DNA from: Desulfobacter curvatus DSM 3379
GTDB taxonomy: Bacteria; Desulfobacterota; Desulfobacteria; Desulfobacterales; Desulfobacteraceae
Assembly: GCF_000373985.1 (NCBI RefSeq)
Contig: NZ_KB892902.1
Location: 1 to 64,000 of the forward strand
Direction: 5' to 3'
Length of the DNA: 64,000 bases
Part shown: positions 7,365 to 15,420 of the stretch, piece after piece
Position numbering within the stretch: position 1 is the stretch's first letter
Layout of the letters: every line of letters starts with the position of its first letter
Position numbers and translations under genes: made by a program
The notes under the pieces: model-generated
Told to the model about the DNA's origin: nothing
The model's database searches: none
Seen by the model: the letters and a program-made list of their open reading frames with translations, nothing else

Positions 7365-8705
7365 ATGAATATTGAACCTTGTGAAAATTTTTCTTTTTTA
7401 AAGGGTTCTGCCCTGGTGCGGTTTTTTGCTCCGATACTGGCTGTCATTCTGTTGGCAACGGCCCAGGGCCAGGCTGCACAGACCTATTCCTGTTCGGAAC
7501 TTGTCCGTTTCCAGAATCGTATTATAGATTATCGTTCCCGGATCAACCCGCGATTTAAAAAAAGGGTGCGTCCCAAAACCCGGCTGATCATTGTGCATAC
7601 TTCCGAGCTGGGACTGAAAAGTACTTTAAGGGTGGTTTCCAAAGGAAAACGATTTAAAAACGGCCGTAGCACACCCGGAGGACATGCCAACTATGTTGTT
7701 GCCAGGAACGGAACGGTTTACCGGATTCTAGATAAAAAATACAGGGCCGACCATGCCGGCCTGTCCATGTGGAACGGGGTGTCTGATATCAGCGATATTT
7801 CGGTGGGCATTGAATTTGTCGGCTACCACTATGCCCCCCTGACCACCAGTCAGTACACGTCTGCAGGAATGCTGTTGTCTATCCTTAAACGGGTATATGG
7901 CCTCCAGGACAAAGACATTCTGACCCACAGTCAGATTGCATACGGCAAACCCAATAGATGGTTTTCTAAAAATCACAGAGGGCGTAAACGCTGTGCGAAA
8001 AATTTTGACAGAATGCGGGCTGGGCTCGGGCTAGGCTGGCCGTTTGATCCTGATGTCAGGGCGGGACTCCTAACACCGGATTCCATGCTGGCCCAGGTTT
8101 TTTATCCTGATCCCGGTGCTGTTGTTTATACCGGGAAACAGGCACCCCAAGACTTGGCGCCTGATGTCATTTCAAAGCAGAATTCTGCCTGGGCCATCGC
8201 CGGTGAAGATTATGATGCTCCCGACACGGTATACGTTCTGCCCGGCGGAAAAACTTTGGCCGGTGACAGGGTCGCTTCCAATTGGGGGTGGAACCGTTTG
8301 CCTGCGGGCACAAAGGTGTTGCTCAATCAGGAGACAGAACAAGTCCGGGAGCAGGCTAAGAGCATTATAAAAACCATTTCCGGGCAAATGACGGCCTGGT
8401 CCCATGCGGGCGGGGCGTTCCATGCTGCCTCCACTATTTATTTTCTTCCCTCTGGACGAATTTTAAGCGGGCGTGTGATTTCGGACTGGGATGATTTGCC
8501 GTCAGGCACCCGGCTGGTGGTGGGGTATAAGGGGCCCTTTAACCTTACAAAATATAAAACGGCCTATGGGATAGCCGGTGCAAAGTTCAAAGATCCCGGA
8601 ACCATTTACCATATTCCGGGCCGGGGTCCGGTGCCGGGTAACAGGGTTCCGGATTTCAGTAATTTGCCGAAAGGGACAGGCATTTACCTGCCGATTGCCG
8701 GCTAA
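7365..8705 (+). CDS. Periplasmic N-acetylmuramoyl-L-alanine amidase with three C-terminal repeats
   Basis: 446 residues with an N-terminal hydrophobic export segment (~15-38). Residues ~70-230 form an Amidase_2/PGRP-like domain: His78 in LIIVHTSELG, GGHANYVVARNGTVYR, ADHAGLSMW, SVGIEFVG and His188 in LTHSQIAYG are consistent with zinc ligands and the substrate groove. The C-terminus has three related units of about 45 residues, starting near 275, 343 and 399, each with an AWAIAG-like start, a TVYVLPGGK-like strand and a LPAGTKVLL-like end. They may bind the cell wall, but no known binding family was recognised. The start ATG lacks a good ribosome binding site. It probably cleaves the peptide stem from muramic acid during wall turnover. 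Confidence 0.82.
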   Translation: MNIEPCENFSFLKGSALVRFFAPILAVILLATAQGQAAQTYSCSELVRFQNRIIDYRSRINPRFKKRVRPKTRLIIVHTSELGLKSTLRVVSKGKRFKNGRSTPGGHANYVVARNGTVYRILDKKYRADHAGLSMWNGVSDISDISVGIEFVGYHYAPLTTSQYTSAGMLLSILKRVYGLQDKDILTHSQIAYGKPNRWFSKNHRGRKRCAKNFDRMRAGLGLGWPFDPDVRAGLLTPDSMLAQVFYPDPGAVVYTGKQAPQDLAPDVISKQNSAWAIAGEDYDAPDTVYVLPGGKTLAGDRVASNWGWNRLPAGTKVLLNQETEQVREQAKSIIKTISGQMTAWSHAGGAFHAASTIYFLPSGRILSGRVISDWDDLPSGTRLVVGYKGPFNLTKYKTAYGIAGAKFKDPGTIYHIPGRGPVPGNRVPDFSNLPKGTGIYLPIAG

Positions 8706-8741
8706 TGGCAAAAAATTGAAAACACCTTTTCTTCTATCCCT

Positions 8742-9026
8742 TTAATCTTGGGGGGTACGTAATGCCATGAAACGATTTTTGATATATGCGAAAAGCCGCG
8801 TCCAGTCCTGGATGCATAAGGCCAAAAATGCCCCCACAGTACCGGCAGATGCCATACCCACCGGGCACCCCTGTTGCCCACAGAAAGGACAGACCGAAAA
8901 CGCTGCATAGAGGCCGGTAAACCCGAACCATGAGGCAAAAATTCGGAACAGACGGCCAAACGGCGACAGGTTTGGTTTTCTGTCGTTATTATCAAGGGGT
9001 TGAATTTGAAATCTATTGTTTTTCAT
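8742..9026 (-). CDS. Small membrane protein with CPFCGQQGCPVG motif
   Basis: 94 residues, not recognised. A polar N-terminus (~1-25) is followed by a hydrophobic span interrupted by a cysteine motif (VCPFCGQQGCPVG) and a second hydrophobic stretch (GTVGAFLALCI). The CxxC...C arrangement could hold a metal or act in thiol chemistry. The ribosome binding site is weak (aagga about 15 nt upstream). Two other open frames cover the same DNA, but this one has the more protein-like composition. It is divergent from ftsK, with a palindrome at 9068-9088 between them. Confidence 0.55.
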   Translation of the reverse strand: MKNNRFQIQPLDNNDRKPNLSPFGRLFRIFASWFGFTGLYAAFSVCPFCGQQGCPVGMASAGTVGAFLALCIQDWTRLFAYIKNRFMALRTPQD

Positions 9027-9067
9027 GATAGCGGGCCGTTAAATCCTTATTTCATCAATCTGATTTT

Positions 9068-9088
9068 GGGGTACATATTATGTACTCC
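9068..9088. promoter_or_regulatory. 21-nt palindrome, possible operator
   Basis: ggggtacat-att-atgtactcc: 9-bp arms with one mismatch around a 3-nt centre. It lies 42 nt before the small cysteine-protein gene (minus) and about 175 nt before the ftsK start (plus), where a dimeric repressor or activator could act on either. The cognate regulator is not in view. Confidence 0.5.
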
Positions 9089-9262
9089 ATTTGGAATAGA
9101 TATCATATCCTAAGACCGATTGATATGGGGAAAACTCAAATTTTGCTACGGCAAGCCGTTGAGTCAACACTAAAACGCAAAATATTTCAACTGCCTGGAA
9201 TCCCGGCATAGGTTATGTTATAACCTGTGCGTTTGTGCTATGTCTGTTTTAATGATGGATTC

Positions 9263-11479
9263 ATGGCAACAAGTTGTATTTTTAAAGAATTTGATGTGGG
9301 CCGACCGGTTATGGCCGTGTCGGCCGGTGTTCATACGTATTATTCCAGGAAAGTATTATTTAGCGTGGAAAATCATAATTACAGCTTAGATAAAAATCTT
9401 TTGTATTTGAAAACCGAATGCGGAGAATATAAATTTCAGATAAGTGGGGAGACCGGGCAGGCTGATGCCGAACGTATTGCAAAGACCATGACCGGTGAAA
9501 TGGAAAAAGCGGGCAATGCACTTGGCCGACAAAAAAAGCCCAATCCATACGTCAAGCTGCTGCTGGCCAATCTGAACCTGGCAGACAGGTATGTCAAACT
9601 TCAAAACAGATATGATGAACTGCTTAAGGCCCATGAAAATCTCAAAATACGTCCCGTTAAACCTGTCGACAGGCCCCAGTCTCCGGAATCACCACCCTTA
9701 GAATCCCATGAAAAAAAGCCGCCCGTCTGTCAAGATGATGATGGCCCCGGCTTGACCCTTGAATTTGAATCCAGCACACTTTCTTTGTCCGCTGCTGAAC
9801 CAGCTGAACCAAGCGATCTTCCCTTGGAGGAAGGCGACCACGAGAAATCCGATGAAAACACAGCGCAGGTAAAAGCAGCCCCCGGGCCTTTGGTGACACA
9901 GGTCCTTGATACTTTGAAAAAAGCCAGAACGGTTGAGCCAAAATCTTCAGAGACACCGGAAAACAGGGTGAAAATTACAGATGCCGTCCGGTCGGATTCA
10001 ACCGAGCCCGCAGACAAATCCTTATCCCGGGTAAATGTTGAGAACAATGATGATGGAACGAACCACCTGCCGTCCCTGGATTTTCTTGAAAAGGGTGGTC
10101 AGGAGACCGTGGTGGACCATGAGGCCATCAGGCGGGATGCTGAACTGCTGGAGCAGAAACTGGGGTATTTCGGCATCAAGGGCGAAGTCATGGAAGTGCT
10201 GCCGGGTCCTGTAATCACCACCTTTGAATATAAACCCGCCCCGGGGATCAAGATCAGCAAGATTGTGAACCTGGCCGATGACCTGGCCCTGGCCTTAAGT
10301 GCCTTGAGCATCCGCATTGTGGCCCCCATTCCGGGCAAGGATGTCATTGGCATTGAGATCCCTAATCCCGCCATGTGCATTGTGCCGTTCAGGGATGTCG
10401 TGGGTGCTTCCGCCTTTGCTGAAATCAAATCCCCTGCGCCCATCTGCCTGGGCAAGGATATCATCGGAAAACCTGTGGTGGTGGGACTTGAAAGGATGCC
10501 CCACCTGCTCATTGCCGGCGCCACAGGAACCGGCAAAAGCGTGGCGCTTAACGCCATGATCTGCAGCATTCTGTATAAATCTACCCCTGACCAGGTCAAG
10601 TTCATTATGATCGACCCCAAGCGCATTGAACTTTCATTATTCAACGACATTCCGCACCTGATTACGCCTGTGATCACAGACATGAAAAAGGCTAATATTG
10701 CCCTTCAATGGGTGGTCAGGGAAATGGAGCAGCGGTACGAGAAACTGGCCCAGCTGAGTGTGCGAAATATTGAGCAGTACAACAAAAAAATCCGCACCAC
10801 GGACCTGTCGCATATGGACGATGATTTTCAACCTTTCCCCTATATTGTCGTGATTATCGACGAGTTGGCAGATCTGATGATGACCGCCAGCAAGGATATT
10901 GAATTTTCTTTGACCCGCATTGCCCAGATGGCCAGGGCTGCCGGCATCCACATGATTCTGGCCACCCAGCGGCCTTCCGTGGATGTGCTCACAGGTATTA
11001 TCAAGGCCAATTTCCCCACCCGGATTTCCTTTCAGGTCTCTTCCAAGACCGACTCCAGGACCATCATTGATGCCAATGGCGCCGAAACCCTCCTGGGCCG
11101 GGGAGATATGCTGTTTGTCCCCCCGGGCACAGCCCGGCTCAAGCGCGTCCACGGCACCTATCTGTCCGAGCGGGAATTAGGCGCCATCACAGAATTTGTC
11201 AAGGCCCAGGGAAAGCCCGAATACATTTCGGATGTGACCACAGAGAAAGAAGAATCCCTGCAAGCAGTAGCGTTTGACGATGATGAGTATGATGAAAAGT
11301 ACCAGCAGGCCCTGGATTTTGTTATGTCCACACGCCAGGCCTCCATATCCGGGGTGCAACGGGCATTAAGGATCGGTTACAACCGGGCAGCCAGGATCAT
11401 TGATCTTATGGAAAAGCAGGGGATTGTTGCCCCTTCCGACGGTGTCAGGCCCCGCCAGGTGATAGGAAGTATCGACTGA
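9263..11479 (+). CDS. ftsK: FtsK/SpoIIIE-type DNA translocase without membrane segments
   Basis: About 738 residues from the ATG at 9263; a GTG at 9227 is in frame but has no better ribosome binding site. The C-terminal half is a full FtsK motor: alpha part from ~280 (LGYFGIKGEVMEVLPGPVIT), Walker A GATGTGKSV near 417, Walker B IVVIIDELADLMM near 526, ATQRPSVDVLTGIIKANFPT and the DANGAETLLGRGDM segment, then a winged-helix gamma domain at ~680-735 (STRQASISGVQRALRIGYNRAARIIDLM). The N-terminus lacks the usual four TM helices; instead there is a short globular part, a likely coiled segment and a Pro/Glu/Ser-rich linker (~120-270). It may act as a soluble or second translocase, or rely on a partner for septal targeting. 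Confidence 0.9.
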   Translation: MATSCIFKEFDVGRPVMAVSAGVHTYYSRKVLFSVENHNYSLDKNLLYLKTECGEYKFQISGETGQADAERIAKTMTGEMEKAGNALGRQKKPNPYVKLLLANLNLADRYVKLQNRYDELLKAHENLKIRPVKPVDRPQSPESPPLESHEKKPPVCQDDDGPGLTLEFESSTLSLSAAEPAEPSDLPLEEGDHEKSDENTAQVKAAPGPLVTQVLDTLKKARTVEPKSSETPENRVKITDAVRSDSTEPADKSLSRVNVENNDDGTNHLPSLDFLEKGGQETVVDHEAIRRDAELLEQKLGYFGIKGEVMEVLPGPVITTFEYKPAPGIKISKIVNLADDLALALSALSIRIVAPIPGKDVIGIEIPNPAMCIVPFRDVVGASAFAEIKSPAPICLGKDIIGKPVVVGLERMPHLLIAGATGTGKSVALNAMICSILYKSTPDQVKFIMIDPKRIELSLFNDIPHLITPVITDMKKANIALQWVVREMEQRYEKLAQLSVRNIEQYNKKIRTTDLSHMDDDFQPFPYIVVIIDELADLMMTASKDIEFSLTRIAQMARAAGIHMILATQRPSVDVLTGIIKANFPTRISFQVSSKTDSRTIIDANGAETLLGRGDMLFVPPGTARLKRVHGTYLSERELGAITEFVKAQGKPEYISDVTTEKEESLQAVAFDDDEYDEKYQQALDFVMSTRQASISGVQRALRIGYNRAARIIDLMEKQGIVAPSDGVRPRQVIGSID

Positions 11480-11484
11480 TAAAG

Positions 11485-12291
11485 ATGACACTACATCGGC
11501 TCCCGGCGTTGCTTCCCCTTGTTGTTGTCCGGTCCTTTTTTTTAATACTGCTGTTTTTATCACTCATATACGGTTCATCGGTACAGGCGGCAAATAAAAA
11601 AGAATCAAGAAATAGATTACCTTTTTTTCAAGGAGAACAGCTTGTATATCAAATTCGCTGGGAAGAGGTTGAAGCCGGCATTGCGACCTTTGATGTCCTT
11701 CCCGTGACAAAGGTCGATAAATTACCTTGCTGGCATTTTTCATTGAAGGTACAAACCTCTCCATTGGTAGATGTCTTCTATCAAATGCGTGATAAATTTG
11801 ATTCTTATACGGACCTTGCCCTTGACCGTTCAATGCGTTACGCAAGAAAAGAGACAGGGAGTGAACAACGGGATATCCAGGTGCAGTTTAACTGGGAAAA
11901 ACGTACCGCCGGATATTCAAATTTTAATGCCGCCAAAAAGCCGATACCGATTCCCCCAGGCACATTTGATCCGCTTGCAGCATTTTATAAACTGCGTTGT
12001 ATGGACTTAGACAATAAAAAAGAGATCAGATTTCCCATCACTGACGGGAAAAAATGTTTCATGGGCCGGGCAAAGGTTTTGGGGCAAGAGACCATAACAT
12101 GTTTTAACACCACTTATGATACCTATGTGATTGAGCCTGAGCTTGTCTATTTTGGCGGGGTGTTTGAAAAAAGCGACAAGCCCACGTTGCGTTTATGGAT
12201 TACCACGGATGACAGGCGTCTTCCGGTTCGTATCCAGTCAAAAGTGATTGTCGGTTCAATAGTGGGCGAGCTTGTTTCTATACGCAAATAG
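11485..12291 (+). CDS. DUF3108-family periplasmic protein
   Basis: 268 residues starting 5 nt after the ftsK stop, so co-transcribed. A hydrophobic export segment spans ~10-35 (SFFLILLFLSLIYGSSVQA). The mature part shows the DUF3108 pattern: GEQLVYQIRWEEVEAGIATF, WHFSLKVQTSPLVDVFYQMRD and the C-terminal LRLWITTDDRRLPVRIQSKV. Members are envelope proteins of unknown activity, often beta-rich and lipid- or outer-membrane-linked by inference. No catalytic residues are known. Confidence 0.82.
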   Translation: MTLHRLPALLPLVVVRSFFLILLFLSLIYGSSVQAANKKESRNRLPFFQGEQLVYQIRWEEVEAGIATFDVLPVTKVDKLPCWHFSLKVQTSPLVDVFYQMRDKFDSYTDLALDRSMRYARKETGSEQRDIQVQFNWEKRTAGYSNFNAAKKPIPIPPGTFDPLAAFYKLRCMDLDNKKEIRFPITDGKKCFMGRAKVLGQETITCFNTTYDTYVIEPELVYFGGVFEKSDKPTLRLWITTDDRRLPVRIQSKVIVGSIVGELVSIRK

Positions 12292-12356
12292 CAGATGGCG
12301 ATGTGATAACACGCCATACGTTAAGAACCTGGATTTTTTCAGGAGTAGATAATTCA

Positions 12357-13256
12357 ATGCAGCAAAATCGAGAACAGACATCAAATGATAAAGATTTTCA
12401 GACTGCCCGGTACTGGGCGGTTGTTGGGTTTGTGGGAAACCTGGGATTAGCGGTTATGAAGGGCTGGGCAGGCATTGTGTCAAACTCCAGTGCCATGATT
12501 GCCGATGCCGTGCATTCCGCCTCGGACATTTTTGCATCCGTGTTTGTTTATATCAGCCTGAAAATCGCCCAGAAACCCGCGGACAAAGAACATCCTTACG
12601 GACACGGCAGGGCGGAGGTGATCTCCACCCTGGTGGTGGTGGGCATGCTGGTCGCCGCCGGTGTCGAAATTATTAGAACCGCCATCACAACAATCCGGCA
12701 TGGATCTCTTCATGCCCCGGGAACTTGGGCCTTATATGCGGCGATTTTGTCAGTTCTCGTCAACGAACTGATGTACCAGTTCACATACAGGGCCGGGGTG
12801 AAAACCAACAGCCCCTCAACCATTGCCAATGCCATGGATAACAGGTCCGACGCCTTTTCTTCCATTGCCGCGCTGATCGGTATTCTTGGTGCCAGGTTAA
12901 AATATCCTGTTCTTGATCCTGTGGCCGGTATTGTGGTGGCCCTGTTTATATTCAAGATGAGTTATGACATTGCCATGGACGCGGTGGGACAAATCATGGA
13001 TGAATCCGTGGGTGAGACAAAAATCCAAGAAGTGACGGCGCTTGCGCTCGCCGTCAACGGGGTGAAAAACGTGCATGGCATACGGATACGCCGAAGCGGC
13101 GCTGCCTTTCTTGTGGATCTGGACATTGTGGTGGACCCAAAGATTACTGTGGCAATGGCCCATGACATCGGGGAGTCGGTCCGGGAGATGATCCGGGTGC
13201 AGATGGATAAAGTCAGTGATGTCCGGGTGCATATTGACCCTTCAGATTTGCATTGA
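12357..13256 (+). CDS. Cation diffusion facilitator (CDF) metal exporter
   Basis: About 299 residues from ATG 12357, chosen because aggag lies ~11 nt upstream and the 5' extension from GTG 12303 is not CDF-like. Six TM helices occupy ~20-210. Metal-site motifs are present: SSAMIADAVHSASD in TM2 and NAMDNRSDAFSS in TM5, the H/D pairs that bind Zn2+ or Fe2+. A cytoplasmic ferredoxin-like domain (~215-299) holds NVHGIRIRRSG and DVRVHIDPSD. Family members exchange Zn2+, Cd2+, Co2+, Fe2+ or Mn2+ for protons; the metal here is not certain. It ends 29 nt before the converging phosphoesterase gene. Confidence 0.9.
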   Translation: MQQNREQTSNDKDFQTARYWAVVGFVGNLGLAVMKGWAGIVSNSSAMIADAVHSASDIFASVFVYISLKIAQKPADKEHPYGHGRAEVISTLVVVGMLVAAGVEIIRTAITTIRHGSLHAPGTWALYAAILSVLVNELMYQFTYRAGVKTNSPSTIANAMDNRSDAFSSIAALIGILGARLKYPVLDPVAGIVVALFIFKMSYDIAMDAVGQIMDESVGETKIQEVTALALAVNGVKNVHGIRIRRSGAAFLVDLDIVVDPKITVAMAHDIGESVREMIRVQMDKVSDVRVHIDPSDLH

Positions 13257-13284
13257 CACAATTTACCCCGGCGTTGCCCACACT

Positions 13285-14487
13285 TTACCCCGGCGATCCG
13301 TTGACCAGCCGGAGTACGGTGATCTCCGGTGGCGCACCCACCCGTAGGGGCGGGCCCCAGTAGCCGGTTCCCCGGCTCACATATACCTGGGTGGCATTGT
13401 GCCGGTGGAGTCCGTGTACATAGGGCTGGTCTATGGACACCAGAAAGTTCCAGGGCACATACTGGCCGCCATGGGTATGGCCGCAGATCATCAGATCCAC
13501 ACCCAACGGATCTGTTTTAAAGATGCTTTTGGGCTGGTGGGCAAGCATGATTCTCGGCATGGATAAAGGTGCGCCTTTAAGGGCCTTTCCAGGATCAGAC
13601 GCATGGCTGGGCAATATCCTGCCCGCCCGGTAATCGGTTATTCCGGCCAGCACAATTTTGGCGCTGTTCTTTTCAATGATACGGTGTTCATTGATCAGGG
13701 GTGTAAAGCCCAAACGTTCAATTCTGTTCAGCCATGAAAGGACGCCCGAATAATAGTCATGGTTCCCTGTTACAAAGTATTTTCCAAATGGGGCATTCAA
13801 AACTGACAGAGGGCTTGCATCTTTGCCCATATCTTTTTCACGACCGTCGGCCAGGTCTCCGGTAAAGACAATCATATCGACCGGTTCCCGGACCGCTTGG
13901 TCCACGACTTTTTGGACATATTCTTGTTTCAGGGTCATGCTGATGTGCAGATCTGAGATCTGAAGAATGGTAAAACCCCTGAACGGATCCGGCAGGCCTT
14001 TGACGGGCACATCTAACTTTACCACGTCCGGTTCCCTGGTTACCCGGTTGATGCCGCATCCGGTTAAAACAAGCGCCGTACCCATCAGCGCCGCATTTGC
14101 GGAATTGGTCAAAAAATTTCTCCGGGACGGGTTTATTTCCCTTGACCTCCTGGGAGCTTTGTTTTGGTTTCTTTTTGGGAACAATAGCTTGCGGACAAGA
14201 TAATAGACCCCGATGCAGGTGTCTTTGAACACAATGCCCGGGAATATAATGGTCATAAAACCAAAGCAGGTAAATGCAAACCAGGAAAGAGATGGGTTGA
14301 GCCAATGGTTGGGTTGCCCGTGCCGGGTTATCATCGCTAAGATAAACGCAGCAAAGCAGAAAATCAGCATTACCCACATCCCGGTCTTCCATTTGGTATT
14401 TATGGGTAGGGGCTTGATGATTCGAAATCCGAAAAAAACGTAAATAGAACCTATGACCAAGACTGCTGTAATTAAAAACAAAACCAT
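13285..14487 (-). CDS. Membrane-anchored metallophosphoesterase (YkuE/YaeI-like)
   Basis: 400 residues. The first ~105 residues carry three hydrophobic helices. A twin-arginine-like SRRNFL sequence (~121) and another hydrophobic stretch ending LTGC follow. The catalytic domain (~150-400) has the full calcineurin-like set: ISDLHI, FTGDLADG, GNHDY, LAHQPK and CGHTHGGQ, which bind two metal ions. Relatives act on UDP-diacylglucosamine-type lipids or other phosphoesters; the substrate is not predicted. It is the last gene of the minus-strand group and begins 16 nt after the REC-GGDEF stop. Confidence 0.85.
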   Translation of the reverse strand: MVLFLITAVLVIGSIYVFFGFRIIKPLPINTKWKTGMWVMLIFCFAAFILAMITRHGQPNHWLNPSLSWFAFTCFGFMTIIFPGIVFKDTCIGVYYLVRKLLFPKRNQNKAPRRSREINPSRRNFLTNSANAALMGTALVLTGCGINRVTREPDVVKLDVPVKGLPDPFRGFTILQISDLHISMTLKQEYVQKVVDQAVREPVDMIVFTGDLADGREKDMGKDASPLSVLNAPFGKYFVTGNHDYYSGVLSWLNRIERLGFTPLINEHRIIEKNSAKIVLAGITDYRAGRILPSHASDPGKALKGAPLSMPRIMLAHQPKSIFKTDPLGVDLMICGHTHGGQYVPWNFLVSIDQPYVHGLHRHNATQVYVSRGTGYWGPPLRVGAPPEITVLRLVNGSPG

Positions 14488-14502
14488 ATTTCCTGTGAAT
14501 TT

Positions 14503-15420
14503 TTACAAATTTGAAGCAACAACCCTGTCCCGGCCTTGTTCTTTTGCCAGGTACAGTGCCTGATCAGCCTTTTGGAGCAATTGGGTGCATGCCGTTCCCG
14601 ATTCATACTGCATGGACTTGCATCCTAAGCTGACGGTGATGTGATCAGTTACTTTAGAAAAGATATGAGGGATCTTCAGGTCTTTGATTTTTAATCGAAT
14701 TTTTTCCGCCATTTCCAATGCCCCTTCCAGATCGCATTCCGGGAGGAGAACAACGAACTCTTCTCCACCGTAACGTCCAACGAAATCACCAGGGCGGCGC
14801 ATCAAGGACTCAATGGCACCGGCAACCAATCGCAGGCACTCATCTCCCGCACCATGGCCGTAATTGTCATTGTACGCCTTGAATTCATCAATATCGATCA
14901 TGATCAGGCTCAGATGGGTATTAGTACGCTGGGCTCTGCGCCATTCCTGTTCTATGGTCTGATCAAAGCTCCGTCGATTTGCTATGCCTGTCAGGCCGTC
15001 TATCATTGCCAGGGATTCTAATTTGTCCGTACGTCGTTTCAACTGCAGATGCGCACGTACCCGGGCTTTGACAACAGGTATGCTGAAGGGTTTTGAAATA
15101 TAATCCACAGCGCCCAGATTAAGTCCGAAGGCCTCATCTTCACTGCTCCCCCGGGTTGTAACAAAGATGATGGGGATTTGCATGGTCCCGGGATTCCGCT
15201 TTAAGCGGCGGCAGACTTCATAGCCGTCAACTTCAGGCATTCTGACATCAAGGAGTATGATGTCGGGCGGATCGTCGGATTCGGCAATCGCCAATGCTTT
15301 AAGACCGCCATTTGCCACCCGGACCCGATAGGTGCTTTTCAAAGCACTGACCAGCATTCGGATATTAACCGGTGAATCATCCACAATGAGGATTGATCCG
15401 GCTTTCATCAATTGGTTCAT
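14503..15420 (-). CDS. Response regulator with GGDEF diguanylate cyclase output
   Basis: 305 residues. The receiver domain (~8-125) has Asp58 in IILLDVRMPEVDG as the likely phosphorylation site and a conserved YISKPF lysine. The GGDEF domain (~135-303) has the catalytic GGEEF at 218-222 and an RxxD inhibitory site (RPGD, 209-212) five residues before it, so product-inhibited synthesis of c-di-GMP is expected. Its ATG overlaps the stop of the upstream 1502-aa hybrid kinase (ATGA type), which strongly suggests that kinase as its phosphate source. Confidence 0.93.
   Translation of the reverse strand: MNQLMKAGSILIVDDSPVNIRMLVSALKSTYRVRVANGGLKALAIAESDDPPDIILLDVRMPEVDGYEVCRRLKRNPGTMQIPIIFVTTRGSSEDEAFGLNLGAVDYISKPFSIPVVKARVRAHLQLKRRTDKLESLAMIDGLTGIANRRSFDQTIEQEWRRAQRTNTHLSLIMIDIDEFKAYNDNYGHGAGDECLRLVAGAIESLMRRPGDFVGRYGGEEFVVLLPECDLEGALEMAEKIRLKIKDLKIPHIFSKVTDHITVSLGCKSMQYESGTACTQLLQKADQALYLAKEQGRDRVVASNL

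Noticed and set aside
8702..8995. 97-aa minus-strand frame overlapping the 94-aa cysteine protein
   Set aside because: Composition is less protein-like (many Trp, Arg, His) and the 94-aa frame has a coherent membrane and Cys pattern; only one can be real.
10099..10683. 194-aa minus-strand open frame opposite ftsK
   Set aside because: Lies over the conserved motor core of FtsK; Met/Ser/Ala-rich shadow text.
13262..13294. Short direct repeat ttaccccggcg between convergent CDF and phosphoesterase genes
   Set aside because: Two 11-12 nt copies only; too short to claim as an element, and the second copy is within the phosphoesterase coding end.
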